From positions 1 through 46,569 of the forward strand of contig JANFFA010000007.1 in NCBI GenBank assembly GCA_030848925.1: DNA of 46,569 bases, in the 5' to 3' direction. Shown here in pieces: positions 1-8,007 of this stretch. Source of the DNA: Rhodalgimonas zhirmunskyi (GTDB lineage: Bacteria; Pseudomonadota; Alphaproteobacteria; Rhodobacterales; Rhodobacteraceae). The notes beneath the pieces were generated by a model. The model was not told where the DNA came from, ran no database searches, and was given only the letters and a program-made list of their open reading frames with translations. A program made the position numbers and the translations under genes. The number at the start of each line of letters is the position of its first letter. Within the stretch, counting starts at the first letter, position 1.

Positions 1-91
1 GTCCGATAGGCTTGATTTGATCCAGTAAAAGCCAGGCTAGGCCAATACGGATCCGAAAGCATACAACCCCAAAAATGTTTGACTTGGATAC

Positions 92-237
92 TTGAGTTCT
101 TATTCGGTCTGGTGGTCATAGCGAGAGCAAAACACCTGGTCCCATCCCGAACCCAGCCGTTAAGTGCCTTTGCGCTGATGGTACTGCGTCTTAAGACGTG
201 GGAGAGTAAGTCACCGCCAGACCTAGTAAGAACTCAA
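92..237. repeat. Perfect inverted repeat bracketing 5S rRNA (processing stem)
   Basis: The 11 bases at 92-102 (TTGAGTTCTTA) are the exact reverse complement of 227-237. The two arms enclose the 5S sequence closely. In the rRNA precursor they would extend the terminal 5S helix, which is the usual shape of an RNase E-type processing stem. The pairing is seen directly; the processing role is inferred. Confidence 0.75.
106..224 (+). rRNA. rrf: 5S ribosomal RNA
   Basis: The segment carries the hallmark 5S core 'CCCATCCCGAACCC', followed by 'GGGAGAGTAAGTCACCGCCAGACC'-type 3' sequence. The first bases (GGTCTGGTGG) pair with the last (CCGCCAGACC) to close the molecule. It is about 118 nt, the normal size. 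The rest of the operon (16S, 23S) must lie left of the window, and bases 1-91 would be the 23S-5S spacer. Many Rhodobacteraceae operons end with tRNA-fMet after 5S; none is visible here, and the next element is an integrase relic. Ends are accurate to a few bases. Confidence 0.93.
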
Positions 238-270
238 CTGATATCTCTCTAACGATGATCTAGCCCAAAA

Positions 271-519
271 TTAGCCCATAACAGAAATGCCGAAGGCTTG
301 CTTATGCGCGTTTTGCCTCTTGTCGCCCCATGCGACGAATCGCGAAGCGCCTTCGTAAGCGTTGCATCCAGCCCCCTGCTTGGGAGCTATTTGGTAGACA
401 AACTCACTGTATACTGGCTCTAAGCGCCAGTACGCTTGGGTAAATTCATACTCGTTCGGCCCGTAGCCGACATTGGGCGCAGCTTTTAGCAACTGCTTGG
501 AGCCATAGACTATGTCGGC
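271..519 (-). other. Open frame of unknown origin directly after the integrase stop codon
   Basis: On the minus strand an open frame of about 83 codons follows the integrase relic's TGA (520-522) without interruption and ends at 271. The only start-like codon inside is a TTG near 492, giving 73 residues. The peptide is rich in aromatic residues and its N-terminal part (VYGSKQLLKA) is encoded by the left arm of the inverted repeat. I recognise no domain. It could be the tail of another decayed gene, a small gene, or chance. There is no visible ribosome-binding site. Confidence 0.25.
481..515 (+). repeat. Left arm of 35-bp inverted repeat framing the integrase relic
   Basis: These 35 bases match the reverse complement of 1694-1728 at 33 of 35 positions; both differences are transitions. 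Similarity falls off immediately outside. The arm starts just past the integrase stop codon (minus strand) and reads outward as part of an open frame. Confidence 0.8.
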
Positions 520-1697
520 TCACGTAGCCTCCTCCATCCACTTTCGAAGGACGCTCAAGGGGTATCCAGACCCGTATCTGTGGCATATGCCTTCCGTTTG
601 CCTGCCGCCAATCTGATCGACAACATCAGCAGGACACTCGACGGCCCTGAGGCGGTCCGGCATCGAGTGGCGGAAGCCGTGCATGGTGCATCCCTATGGC
701 GCGTATTGTTTCATCCATTTATTCAGTGCTGCACTGGCCGCGTTGGCGTTTGTGCTGGCAGTTTTGTTGTATCTCGGGAAAGCAAAATGAGAGGAGCCTT
801 GCTGCCCGAGGATGCGCTCTGCTGCCCACCGAGCCTCGCCCTCAAGGGGACTTCTCGCTCACTGCCCTTCGTCTTCAGACGCCGCCAAGGATGTTCCCGA
901 ACCCGGACGGTAAGCGACCCCTCATCATGGTGTACAATATCGTCCTCGGTCAAACCTGCAGCTTCAGCAAGTCGCAAGTCTGTGTCCGAAACCAAGGCAA
1001 CGAGCCAGCGCAGATCATCGTCAATCTCGCGGCATTTCGCCTGCACCACTAGTAGTGTCTCGGAAGGAACTGCATGGCGATCTGAGACTCCTGCTGTTCG
1101 ATCATAGTAGACCCCCGAAAACGGGTTATTCAGCGTTAAGCCCTGTTCGCTGGCGGCGAAGTTCGTGACTTCTCATACAGTGCCGAAGACCCGGGTCAGG
1201 CTACTTCCAGCCAGCCCACGCGCAATAAGAGAGTCTTGGAACGCGTTCGCGTCGGCTTTGGTGTACTGGTTTAGGTGCTTGTCGCAACAGGCATCGGTAA
1301 CGTAGCCACAGGCTCTCTCAGCTGTGCTATGGAAGGTGACGGGACGCCCTTTGCCCTTCTGCCCTAGATAAATCTCAACGGCCTCTGACAACAGCACAAA
1401 TGAAGACACACTCGCGTCTTGCAATGCAGGAGACCCAGCGGCGGTTGCAGTTCCCATCCGCAACATGTGCTTTCCTGGCAGTTCCGCGTCTCGGGACCTC
1501 AGGCGAAACCAATAGTCGTCGAGTTGTTCTGCAGCTTTTCTGGCTCAAGCATCAGCTATCTTTGCCGAGCGGGTCCGAAACGAATAAGCGATCCGAGTTG
1601 GCGAGTAATGGCGGAGAAGCTCTTTCGCGATGCGGCGGCTGAAGTAATAAACACAATCTTTTACGAAGGTGAACGTGGGTGAAACGGTCTCCAACAT
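520..1697 (-). pseudogene. Decayed tyrosine recombinase (phage-type integrase, DUF6538-like N-terminus)
   Basis: Pieced together across frames, this minus-strand gene encodes a full integrase of about 390 codons: an N-terminal segment containing YYFSRRIAKELLRHYSPTRI, a core-binding domain (KADANAFQDSLIARGLAGSS), the first catalytic arginine in DTDLRLAEAAG, a region with ALNKWMKQYAP, the His-x-x-Arg box MHGFRHS, and a C-terminal tyrosine in RYGSGYPL. It is broken by TGA at 1545-1547, TGA at 1173-1175, a one-base frameshift near 835-845 and TAG at 694-696. Both TGAs look like CGA-to-TGA transitions. The usual Gly before the catalytic Arg motif is Asp. The start ATG lies inside the right arm of the inverted repeat. 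A functional protein is not possible without recoding at all four sites. Confidence 0.9.
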
Positions 1698-1728
1698 GGT
1701 CTACGGCTCCAAGCAGTTGCTAAAAGCT
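1694..1728 (-). repeat. Right arm of 35-bp inverted repeat framing the integrase relic
   Basis: Partner of 481-515 (33/35 identity as reverse complement). It contains the presumed integrase start codon (1695-1697) and about 31 bp of upstream sequence. It ends about 30 bp from the 3' end of tRNA-Phe. Confidence 0.8.
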
Positions 1729-1758
1729 GAAGTAAAACCAAGGTTTTAACTGAAGAAG

Positions 1759-1833
1759 TGGTGCCCGGGGGCGGAATCGAACCACCGACACGAGGATTTT
1801 CAATCCACTGCTCTACCCCTGAGCTACCCGGGC
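1759..1833 (-). tRNA. trnF: tRNA-Phe (GAA)
   Basis: The reverse complement folds as a 75-nt tRNA. The acceptor arm GCCCGGG pairs with CCCGGGC, the discriminator is A, and CCA is encoded (1759-1761). The D arm is AGCTC...GAGC, the anticodon loop is TTGAAAA with anticodon GAA, and the T loop is TTCGATT. One T-T mismatch lies in the anticodon stem. The 3' end faces the integrase relic, which is the usual position of a tRNA-targeted integration. Confidence 0.96.
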
Positions 1834-1939
1834 ACGGGTTCAGGCGGGGTTGGCCGCCTCGGGTTCCGGCGTTCTAGAACGGAGAGCGCGGGCTGGCAAG
1901 GCCTTATCATCAAGAAAAAAGACCATGTTGCGAAGAAAA

Positions 1940-2158
1940 TCAGTGCGGTTTGCCGGGCGGCGTATCGTCGTCAGTTGCGTCCCTGCCAAGTAGCGAGCGT
2001 TCCATCGCTTCAATGGCCTCTTCCGCGTCGTCCGGGTTGGTCGAGGGGATCGCATAACCGCCCCCAAGCCAACGTGCCAGATCGACATCGGCGCAGCGTT
2101 TCGAGCAAAACGGGCGAAACGCCGGATCGGTCGGTTTGCTACAGATCGGGCAGCTCAC
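1940..2158 (-). CDS. yacG: DNA gyrase inhibitor / zinc-binding protein YacG
   Basis: This 72-residue protein has the YacG zinc finger: Cys3-x2-Cys6 followed by Cys18-x3-Cys22, then the conserved DLARWLGGGYAIP stretch. The C-terminal tail is acidic, as is usual in the family. In Escherichia coli YacG binds GyrB and blocks DNA binding by gyrase; a similar cytoplasmic role is inferred here. Its ATG overlaps the stop of the upstream RNase gene by 4 bases (ATGA), so the two are translationally coupled. It is the last gene of the infA-maf-RNase-yacG operon. The length is normal. Confidence 0.9.
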   Translation of the reverse strand: MSCPICSKPTDPAFRPFCSKRCADVDLARWLGGGYAIPSTNPDDAEEAIEAMERSLLGRDATDDDTPPGKPH

Positions 2159-3177
2159 GGCAGCAGCTCCTCAATCGGCATCCGGGCGCGTTTGCGCTGC
2201 AATTCGTAATGTCCCAGCGGGGTCCACCCGGCCAGAACGGTATCGATTCCGTCGGCCCTCAGGGCAGCGCGCAGGGCGGTCTCGAAACTACGGCGTTCTT
2301 TCTTGGGCATCGGGGCTGCGTCAATCACGATCTGCCCGCCAAGACCGCGCAGGCGCAACTGGCGTGGCAACTCCCGCGCGCAGGCAAGGTTGGCCTTCAG
2401 CCCGGCCGCGAGCGAACCGTCGCCGCCGCTGTTCACGTCAACGGCGACAAGGGCGCGTGTCGGCTCGATGAACAGGCTGCCGCCGCCCGACAGCGGGACA
2501 TGCGCCGATTTCAGCGTCTCAAGCGCATCGAGAACGCCATGCGCCTCGAACCCGCCCTCATCGGTCGACACCTGTGCCGGGTCCACCCAATCGCGCCACG
2601 CCAGAACATGCGGGCCGTCGCCCTCGGTCAGGGTTTCCGCGCCTTCACCCTCATCCGACAGCACCTGTTGCGCAAGCGCGGCCATGGCGCGGATATCGTC
2701 GGCGATCTCGTCGTCATCGGCCTCTATGCAAGAAGAGCGCAGGATCAGGCCCATCTCCGTCTCGCCCATCTCTTCGCGGGCAATCACCAGAAGCGCATCG
2801 CGCCGGTCATCATCGCGAATATTGCGCGAGATATTGAGGCCCGGCGCATCGGGCGTGACAATCGCATAGCGGCTCTTGAACAGAAGCTTGGTCGTCACCG
2901 GAAGGGCCTTGCCCGGTTCGGCAAAGCCCGTGACCTGCACCAACATCTCGGTGCCTGGCGAAATACCCTTCACCTGCCGCAAATAGGCGTTGCCATCCGG
3001 CGTTTCGAGGAACAGACCGCCTTGCCCCTTCATCGGGCGTCGCGCCACGGCGCGATAGATCGTGCCGGGGGCAGGGGCCTCGCTCGCGATCAACAGGTCG
3101 TCGAGCCGGCCATCCACCATCAGCGCAGCGGCCTCGCGCCCCGCGATATGGTCCAGAATGATCTGACGTCCCTTCAT
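2155..3177 (-). CDS. Short ribonuclease E/G family protein
   Basis: This 340-residue protein resembles the catalytic half of RNase E/G. An S1-like segment (about residues 10-90) is followed by the DNase I-like catalytic core, in which both metal-binding aspartates are present (VAVDVNSGG and IVIDAAPMP). Escherichia coli RNase G is close to 490 residues. This protein ends soon after the second Asp and lacks the CPxCxG zinc-link, so tetramerisation would differ. The ATG at 3177 was chosen because it gives an ATGA overlap with the maf stop and starts with the family-like MKGRQIILD; a longer in-frame reading runs back inside maf. Expected substrates are 5'-monophosphorylated RNA or rRNA precursors (inference). 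Confidence 0.85.
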   Translation of the reverse strand: MKGRQIILDHIAGREAAALMVDGRLDDLLIASEAPAPGTIYRAVARRPMKGQGGLFLETPDGNAYLRQVKGISPGTEMLVQVTGFAEPGKALPVTTKLLFKSRYAIVTPDAPGLNISRNIRDDDRRDALLVIAREEMGETEMGLILRSSCIEADDDEIADDIRAMAALAQQVLSDEGEGAETLTEGDGPHVLAWRDWVDPAQVSTDEGGFEAHGVLDALETLKSAHVPLSGGGSLFIEPTRALVAVDVNSGGDGSLAAGLKANLACARELPRQLRLRGLGGQIVIDAAPMPKKERRSFETALRAALRADGIDTVLAGWTPLGHYELQRKRARMPIEELLP

Positions 3178-3749
3178 ACCTGCCTCCAAACCGGGTAACC
3201 CGCAGCCTGCAAAAGACCCGCGGTTTCCGCAAGCGGCAGGCCAACCACAGCGGTGAACGAGCCTTGGATCCAAGGAATCAAGGCACCCGCAGGCCCCTGA
3301 ATACCATAGCCGCCCGCCTTGCCCTGCCAGTCATTCGTGGCAAGGTAGGCGTTCAATTCTTCATCCGACAGGCGCTTCATCATGACGGTGGTCACGACAT
3401 CGCGCTCCCAGATCCGCTCACCGTGTTTCACGGCCACGGCGGTGATCACCTTGTGCCGCCGCCCCGACATGGCCAGCAGGAACTCCGCCGCCTCGCCCGC
3501 ATCGGCAGGCTTGCCAAGGATCCGGCGGCCAAGCGCCACCGTGGTATCGGCGCACAGCACCACCTCGTCGGCAGTTGCCGGCACGGCTACGGCCTTCTCG
3601 CGCGCCATGCGGGCGCAATAGGGGCGGGGCAATTCCGCTTTTTCGGGGGTTTCGTCGATTTCGGGCGGGCGGATGTCATCCGCCACGATCCCGATTTGCG
3701 CAAGCAGCTCCCGCCGCCGGGGGCTTCCCGATCCGAGGATAAGCCGCAT
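3174..3749 (-). CDS. maf: Maf family nucleotide pyrophosphatase
   Basis: The 191-residue protein begins with the Maf signature [14 protein letters not shown] (residues 3-16) and contains the conserved [16 protein letters not shown] segment with the catalytic acid, and [10 protein letters not shown] near the C-terminus. Maf proteins hydrolyse nucleoside triphosphates such as dTTP, UTP and modified nucleotides to monophosphate and pyrophosphate. They are usually described as house-cleaning enzymes and linked to division arrest. It sits 9 bases after infA and overlaps the RNase start by 4 bases, an arrangement common in alphaproteobacteria. Length is normal. Confidence 0.93.
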   Translation of the reverse strand: MRLILGSGSPRRRELLAQIGIVADDIRPPEIDETPEKAELPRPYCARMAREKAVAVPATADEVVLCADTTVALGRRILGKPADAGEAAEFLLAMSGRRHKVITAVAVKHGERIWERDVVTTVMMKRLSDEELNAYLATNDWQGKAGGYGIQGPAGALIPWIQGSFTAVVGLPLAETAGLLQAAGYPVWRQV

Positions 3750-3758
3750 ACGCTTTGC

Positions 3759-3977
3759 TTATTTGAATCGATAGTTGATCCGACCCTTGGTCAGATCATA
3801 GGGGGTCATCTCGACCTGAACCTTGTCGCCAGCCAGAACACGGATGCGATTCTTGCGCATCTTGCCTGCCGTGTGCGCGATGATCGTATGGCCGTTTTCC
3901 AGCTCGACCAGGAATGTCGCGTTCGGCAGGAGTTCCTTCACGACACCGGGAAATTCGAGCAGTTCTTCCTTGGCCAT
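3759..3977 (-). CDS. infA: Translation initiation factor IF-1
   Basis: The 72-residue protein is a classic IF-1 (single OB fold): [20 protein letters not shown] at the start, [20 protein letters not shown] in the middle and KGRINYR at the end. It binds the 30S A site during initiation. The upstream sequence on the minus strand has an AGGAGA ribosome-binding site 5-7 bases before ATG. It is the first gene of the operon, and the promoter should lie within 3978-4061. Confidence 0.98.
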   Translation of the reverse strand: MAKEELLEFPGVVKELLPNATFLVELENGHTIIAHTAGKMRKNRIRVLAGDKVQVEMTPYDLTKGRINYRFK

Positions 3978-4061
3978 GTTCTCTCCTTGAGTGCAGTCAT
4001 GCGCCCGCTAAGCAGGCAGCAGCTAAATGAGCCTATTTCCGCCCTTTTACAAGGGGGATCG

Positions 4062-4943
4062 TTATGTAAGCTGCGAATGTGAGACCTGACCGACACGCGG
4101 CGCCTGTTCCGCCCAATGCGTCAGGTTCAGAACCCGCCCATCGGCGCGCACCGCGCGGATCGCCTCAAGGTCGACGTCGGCATAGGTCCAGCCGGGCGCA
4201 TCCATCACCCCTTCGCTGATCACGCCGCTGGGCGGAAAGCCACGGTCCGGTGGGCCAAAGATGCCGCCGCGCCCGCGATTTTCCTCAACCGCGTAAAGCC
4301 GTGGCTCTTCCCCGACAAGGCTGGCCATAACCGTCACGCATTGCAGTTCCAGCGCGCGCGCCATGGCGCCGATCCGCACGCGGGAATAACCCTCTTCCGC
4401 CTCGGTCGCGCTCGGGACAAGGATGATCTCGGCTCCCGCATCGGCCAGCGCTTTGCCAAGCAGGGGAAATTCGCTGTCATAGCAGATCAGCACACCGATT
4501 TTGCCCAGCGTCGTGTCGAAAATCTGCAACGGGCCGCCACCTTCGACCCCCCAGTCATCGCGCTCGAATCGGGTCATGATCTGCTTGTCCTGCCAGCCGA
4601 CCTTGCCGTCCGGCGTGAAAAGCCCGGTCCGGTTCACCGTGCGCGCCCCATCACGCACCGGGGCCGAAGGGGAAAGGATATGCACGCCATGCTCCTGCGC
4701 CAATGTTGCATAAAGCGCGTTGGCCTTGGGAAGCCATTCCCCCACCGCCTCGATCGAGCCCTGAACCGACCCGGCGGCCTGCTCGCCAGAAAGCGAGGCC
4801 AGCTCCATCGCGCCATATTCCGGAAATACCAGAAGCTCGGCCCCCTGTTCGGCGGCATCTGAAACCCACGCTGAAAGCTTCTCTTCATAAGCCCCCCAAT
4901 TGTCGAGCCATGTGGGCGGGTAGGCGGCGGTTGCGATCTTCAT
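4062..4943 (-). CDS. Carbon-nitrogen hydrolase (nitrilase superfamily)
   Basis: A 293-residue protein with the nitrilase-superfamily triad: Glu42 in FPEYGAME, Lys120 in WQDKQIMTRFE and Cys154 in VLICYDSEFP. Such enzymes hydrolyse amides (or rarely nitriles) through a thioimidate or acyl-enzyme on the Cys; the substrate cannot be told from sequence. The ATG at 4943 fits the family N-terminus (MKIATAAYPP); the frame remains open upstream to 5066, but that stretch is arginine-rich and looks non-coding. No neighbour suggests a pathway. Confidence 0.85.
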   Translation of the reverse strand: MKIATAAYPPTWLDNWGAYEEKLSAWVSDAAEQGAELLVFPEYGAMELASLSGEQAAGSVQGSIEAVGEWLPKANALYATLAQEHGVHILSPSAPVRDGARTVNRTGLFTPDGKVGWQDKQIMTRFERDDWGVEGGGPLQIFDTTLGKIGVLICYDSEFPLLGKALADAGAEIILVPSATEAEEGYSRVRIGAMARALELQCVTVMASLVGEEPRLYAVEENRGRGGIFGPPDRGFPPSGVISEGVMDAPGWTYADVDLEAIRAVRADGRVLNLTHWAEQAPRVGQVSHSQLT

Positions 4944-5006
4944 TGTGCGGACCTCTGTGCGACATGGTGTGAAATCCGGGTGGGTGGTCGTCATCAAGGT
5001 CCACCC

Positions 5007-5150
5007 GGCGCGCATGCGCCATGCCCGACCTCCCCCAAGGGAGGGCATTCTTCGCTCAGATGTCACATGCGCGTCGATGGAAGTCTATAGATTTGCCGTC
5101 GAGTTTCCCCTGATGCGCCCTCCCAAGGTCGGGCATGGCGCCTTCGCGCC
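5007..5150. repeat. Intergenic inverted repeat with 25-bp arms
   Basis: The arm 5007-5031 (core GCGCCATGCCCGACCT) is repeated as its reverse complement at 5126-5150 with two mismatches. About 95 bp, itself containing CTCCC/GGGAG pairs, lies between. It sits between the nitrilase gene and the mcd terminator. It could fold as a long hairpin or be a degenerate mobile repeat; no ORF is embedded. Confidence 0.7.
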
Positions 5151-5160
5151 TATCGTCACG

Positions 5161-5200
5161 ACAAACAACAACCCGCGCCGCGATCATCGCGCGGCGCGGG
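5161..5200 (-). terminator. Rho-independent terminator of mcd
   Basis: Bases 5172-5182 (CCCGCGCCGCG) pair perfectly with 5190-5200 (CGCGGCGCGGG) around a 7-base loop. On the minus strand the stem is followed by a T-rich run (complement of 5161-5171). It lies 36 bases past the mcd stop. Confidence 0.85.
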
Positions 5201-5235
5201 CCAATCTGTAATCCATCGAAGGTTTAGGCCAAAAA

Positions 5236-6921
5236 TCAGCCCAGCAAACGCCGCGTGATCACTTGCGCCTGAATCTCCGCCGCGCCCTCGAAAATGTTGA
5301 GGATTCGCGCGTCACACAGGATACGAGAAATCTTGTATTCCAGCGCAAAACCATTGCCGCCATGGATCTGAAGCGCGTTGTCGGCACAGGCCCACGCCAC
5401 GCGCGCGCCAAGCAGTTTCGCCATCCCGGCTTCAAGGTCGCAACGGTGGCCGTTGTCTTTCTCCCACGCGCTGAAATAGGTCAGCTGCCGTGCCACCATG
5501 ATCTCCACCGCCATCATGGCGAGTTTCGATGCCACGCGCGGGAACTCGATCAGCGATTTGCCGAATTGCTTGCGGTCCTGTGCATATTGCATGCCCTCGT
5601 CCAGAGCCGATTGCGCCACGCCAACGGCGCGTGCAGCGGTCTGGATGCGGGCGGCTTCAAAGGTCTTCATCAACTGCTTGAAGCCCTGACCGGTTTCCCC
5701 GCCCAAAAGGTTCTCACCCTTGACGTGGAAATTGTCGAAGCCAAGCTCGTATTCCTTCATGCCGCGATAGCCCAGCACCTCGATCTCGCCACCAGTCATG
5801 CCTTCGGTGGGGAAGGGGGCCTCATCGGTGCCCGGCGTCTTCTCTGCCAGGAACATGGAAAGCCCACGGTGATCGGTGGTGTCGGGTTCGGTCCGCGCCA
5901 GCAGCGTCATCACATGGGTGCGCGCGGCGTGGGTGATCCACGTCTTGTTGCCGGTGATCTTCCAGTCGCCGTTTTCGTCCTTCACCGCACGGGTGCGCAG
6001 GGACCCAAGGTCCGACCCGGTGTTGGGCTCGGTGAACACGGCCGTCGGCAGGATTTCGGCGCTGGCGATCTTGGGCAGCCAATGTGCCTTCTGCTCGTCC
6101 GTGCCGCCGCCTTCGATCAACTCCGCTGCGATCTCGCTGCGCGTGCCAAGCGAACCGACACCGATATAGCCGCGGCTCAATTCTTCAGACACGACCACCA
6201 TCGACGCCTTCGACAGGCCCAGCCCGCCAAACTCCTCGGGAATGGTCAGGCCGAAAACACCCATCTCGGCCAGTTCCTCGATGATCTCCATCGGGATCAG
6301 TTCATCCTTCAGGTGCCACTCATGCGCGAACGGCTCGACCTTCTCGATCGAATAACGGCGGAACTGCTCGCGGATCATCTCCAGCTCTTCATCAAGCCCG
6401 GTCGCGCCCACGGTAATCTCGGCAGAGCGCTCCTGCATCAGCTCGACCAGACGCAGCCGCGCGGCCTGCGTGTTGCCACGCGCCATCAGCGTCTGAACCT
6501 CGTCGCACTGGAACCCGCGCAACGCATCCCAGCCAAGCCCCAGCTCCTGCACCCGGACAACCTCGCCCTGGTTCATCGCGATGCCGCCCGCGATCTGGTT
6601 GAGGTATTCGCCAAACGCGATCTGGTGGATCAGCTGCTCGACTTCGCCGAACTTCCCGGCTTCGCTCAAACGGCCCGCCCACGCCTGCATCTGGCGCAGC
6701 GATTCCACGTAGGTCGCCAGCCACGCAACGCCATGCGCCGCGCTCTGATTGGCCTCGATCAGGCCGGCCTGAACGCGGCCCTCTGCCGTCACCATGCCGC
6801 GCAGCGACTCGAGCGCTTGTTCCAGAACCGATTGCGCCGGTGCGATCGCTGCTTCGGTCAACGTCAGAAGATCGGGAAGATGCGTGTCAGTCATGGGTGC
6901 CCCCTGCGAATCCTTGGCCAT
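5236..6921 (-). CDS. mcd: (2S)-methylsuccinyl-CoA dehydrogenase
   Basis: A 561-residue acyl-CoA dehydrogenase-family flavoprotein. Residues ~1-170 form an extra helical N-terminal region that distinguishes Mcd from ordinary 380-residue acyl-CoA dehydrogenases; the FAD-dependent core runs from ~175 to the end (TIPEEFGGLGLS, TAVFTEPNTGSDLGS, YAQDRKQFGKSL, QIHGGNGFALEY). Mcd oxidises (2S)-methylsuccinyl-CoA to mesaconyl-CoA in the ethylmalonyl-CoA pathway for acetyl-CoA assimilation, passing electrons to ETF; etfAB lies about 15 kb away. The start could instead be the ATG at 6894 (MTDTHLPDLL), which has its own AGGGGG site; both are plausible. A strong terminator follows. It is transcribed alone, divergent from the TauE gene. 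Confidence 0.9.
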   Translation of the reverse strand: MAKDSQGAPMTDTHLPDLLTLTEAAIAPAQSVLEQALESLRGMVTAEGRVQAGLIEANQSAAHGVAWLATYVESLRQMQAWAGRLSEAGKFGEVEQLIHQIAFGEYLNQIAGGIAMNQGEVVRVQELGLGWDALRGFQCDEVQTLMARGNTQAARLRLVELMQERSAEITVGATGLDEELEMIREQFRRYSIEKVEPFAHEWHLKDELIPMEIIEELAEMGVFGLTIPEEFGGLGLSKASMVVVSEELSRGYIGVGSLGTRSEIAAELIEGGGTDEQKAHWLPKIASAEILPTAVFTEPNTGSDLGSLRTRAVKDENGDWKITGNKTWITHAARTHVMTLLARTEPDTTDHRGLSMFLAEKTPGTDEAPFPTEGMTGGEIEVLGYRGMKEYELGFDNFHVKGENLLGGETGQGFKQLMKTFEAARIQTAARAVGVAQSALDEGMQYAQDRKQFGKSLIEFPRVASKLAMMAVEIMVARQLTYFSAWEKDNGHRCDLEAGMAKLLGARVAWACADNALQIHGGNGFALEYKISRILCDARILNIFEGAAEIQAQVITRRLLG

Positions 6922-7228
6922 GTCTCATACCCCTTTTCGGTGTCCGGGTCGGTTTAGTCATTTTGCAGGTGCAGCGCAATATTGATACGCCAAAAACCTC
7001 GCGTTTGTTCAATTCTTGCGCGCCTATCAGGTCGGCCTGCCGCGTCAGCATCTCGCATCTGCGGCATAACTCATGCGCGTAAGATTTACCTTCTCCGATA
7101 CCTTACGAACGATCCGCCCGACCGGATCATTGCAGCGCATCCGACGTAACGTCTCGAATCCCGCGCCACCGTCACTTCTTGTGCCTTTCTACGTGCAGCC
7201 TCCGCACACCAACGCTAAGACAGAAGAC
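6922..7228. other. Divergent intergenic region between mcd and tauE-like gene
   Basis: This 307-bp stretch should hold promoters for both divergent genes. On the minus strand a TTGAAC (-35-like) near 7010 is followed about 17-19 bases later by a TATCAA-like sequence, a weak candidate for the mcd promoter. An in-frame extension of the right-hand gene back to 7073 looks like non-coding, arginine-rich translation. I see no gene or repeat here. Confidence 0.4.
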
Positions 7229-7999
7229 ATGGACGCGCTTTTTGCCCTCGCCCCGCCAAACATCCTGCTGGCCTGCTTCGCCGTCGCCTTCTTTGCGGGC
7301 GTGGTAAAGGGGATGGTGGGCTTTGCCCTGCCGCTGATCCTGATCTCCGGCCTCAGCAGCCTTGTTGAACCGAAACTGGCCCTCGCCGGCCTGATCCTGC
7401 CCACCGTGCTGCTCAATCTCTGGCAGGGCTTCCGGCAGGGCATCGGCCCGGCCCTGCATTCGCTCAAAAGCTTTCGCATCTTCATCATCGTCGGCGGCGT
7501 GATGCTGGCGATCTCGGCCCAGATGGTCCGGGTGATTTCGCCGGGTGCGATGTTCATCCTGATCGGCGTGCCGGTCACCTTCTTCACCGCCCTGCAACTT
7601 CTTGGCTGGCGGCCCCACTTGCGCCCCGATCAAAAACCACTCGCCGAAGGCATCGTCGGCGCCATCGCCGGGGCGATGGGCGGCTTTTCCGGCACATGGG
7701 GTCCGCCCACCGTGCTGTTCCTCACCGCGCTCGATACCCCGAAACTGGATCAAGTGCGCATTCAGGGCGTGCTTTACGCGCTGGGCTCACTCGTGCTGCT
7801 GGTGGCGCATATCGGCTCGGGCGTGCTGCGGAGCGAAACGATGCCGTTTGCCTTCGTTATGCTTCCAACGGCGATCCTCGGCATGGCGCTGGGCCTGCAA
7901 TTGCAAGACCGGATCGATCAGCGCGCCTTCCAGCGCGCCACGCTCGTCGTTTTGTTCTTGGCCGGGCTGAACCTGATCCGCAAAGGTCTCATGGGCTAG
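7229..7999 (+). CDS. Sulfite exporter TauE/SafE family membrane protein
   Basis: A 256-residue polytopic membrane protein with about eight hydrophobic segments. Typical TauE motifs are seen: FFAGVVKGMVGFALPLILI near the N-terminus and the internal second half AIAGAMGGFSGTWGPPTV. The family exports small anions such as sulfite or sulfoacetate; the true substrate is unknown. Start at ATG 7229 (MDALFALAPPN) was preferred to the longer reading from 7073, whose extra 52 residues are basic and not membrane-like. It ends 8 bases before the convergent hydrolase gene. Confidence 0.82.
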   Translation: MDALFALAPPNILLACFAVAFFAGVVKGMVGFALPLILISGLSSLVEPKLALAGLILPTVLLNLWQGFRQGIGPALHSLKSFRIFIIVGGVMLAISAQMVRVISPGAMFILIGVPVTFFTALQLLGWRPHLRPDQKPLAEGIVGAIAGAMGGFSGTWGPPTVLFLTALDTPKLDQVRIQGVLYALGSLVLLVAHIGSGVLRSETMPFAFVMLPTAILGMALGLQLQDRIDQRAFQRATLVVLFLAGLNLIRKGLMG

Positions 8000-8007
8000 G
8001 CCGCAGG

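Noticed and set aside
580-1107. Plus-strand open frames across the integrase region
   Set aside because: They are the complement of the integrase pseudogene, whose catalytic motifs are readable on the minus strand.
5263-6957. 564-codon open frame opposite mcd
   Set aside because: Shadow of a confidently identified gene on the other strand.
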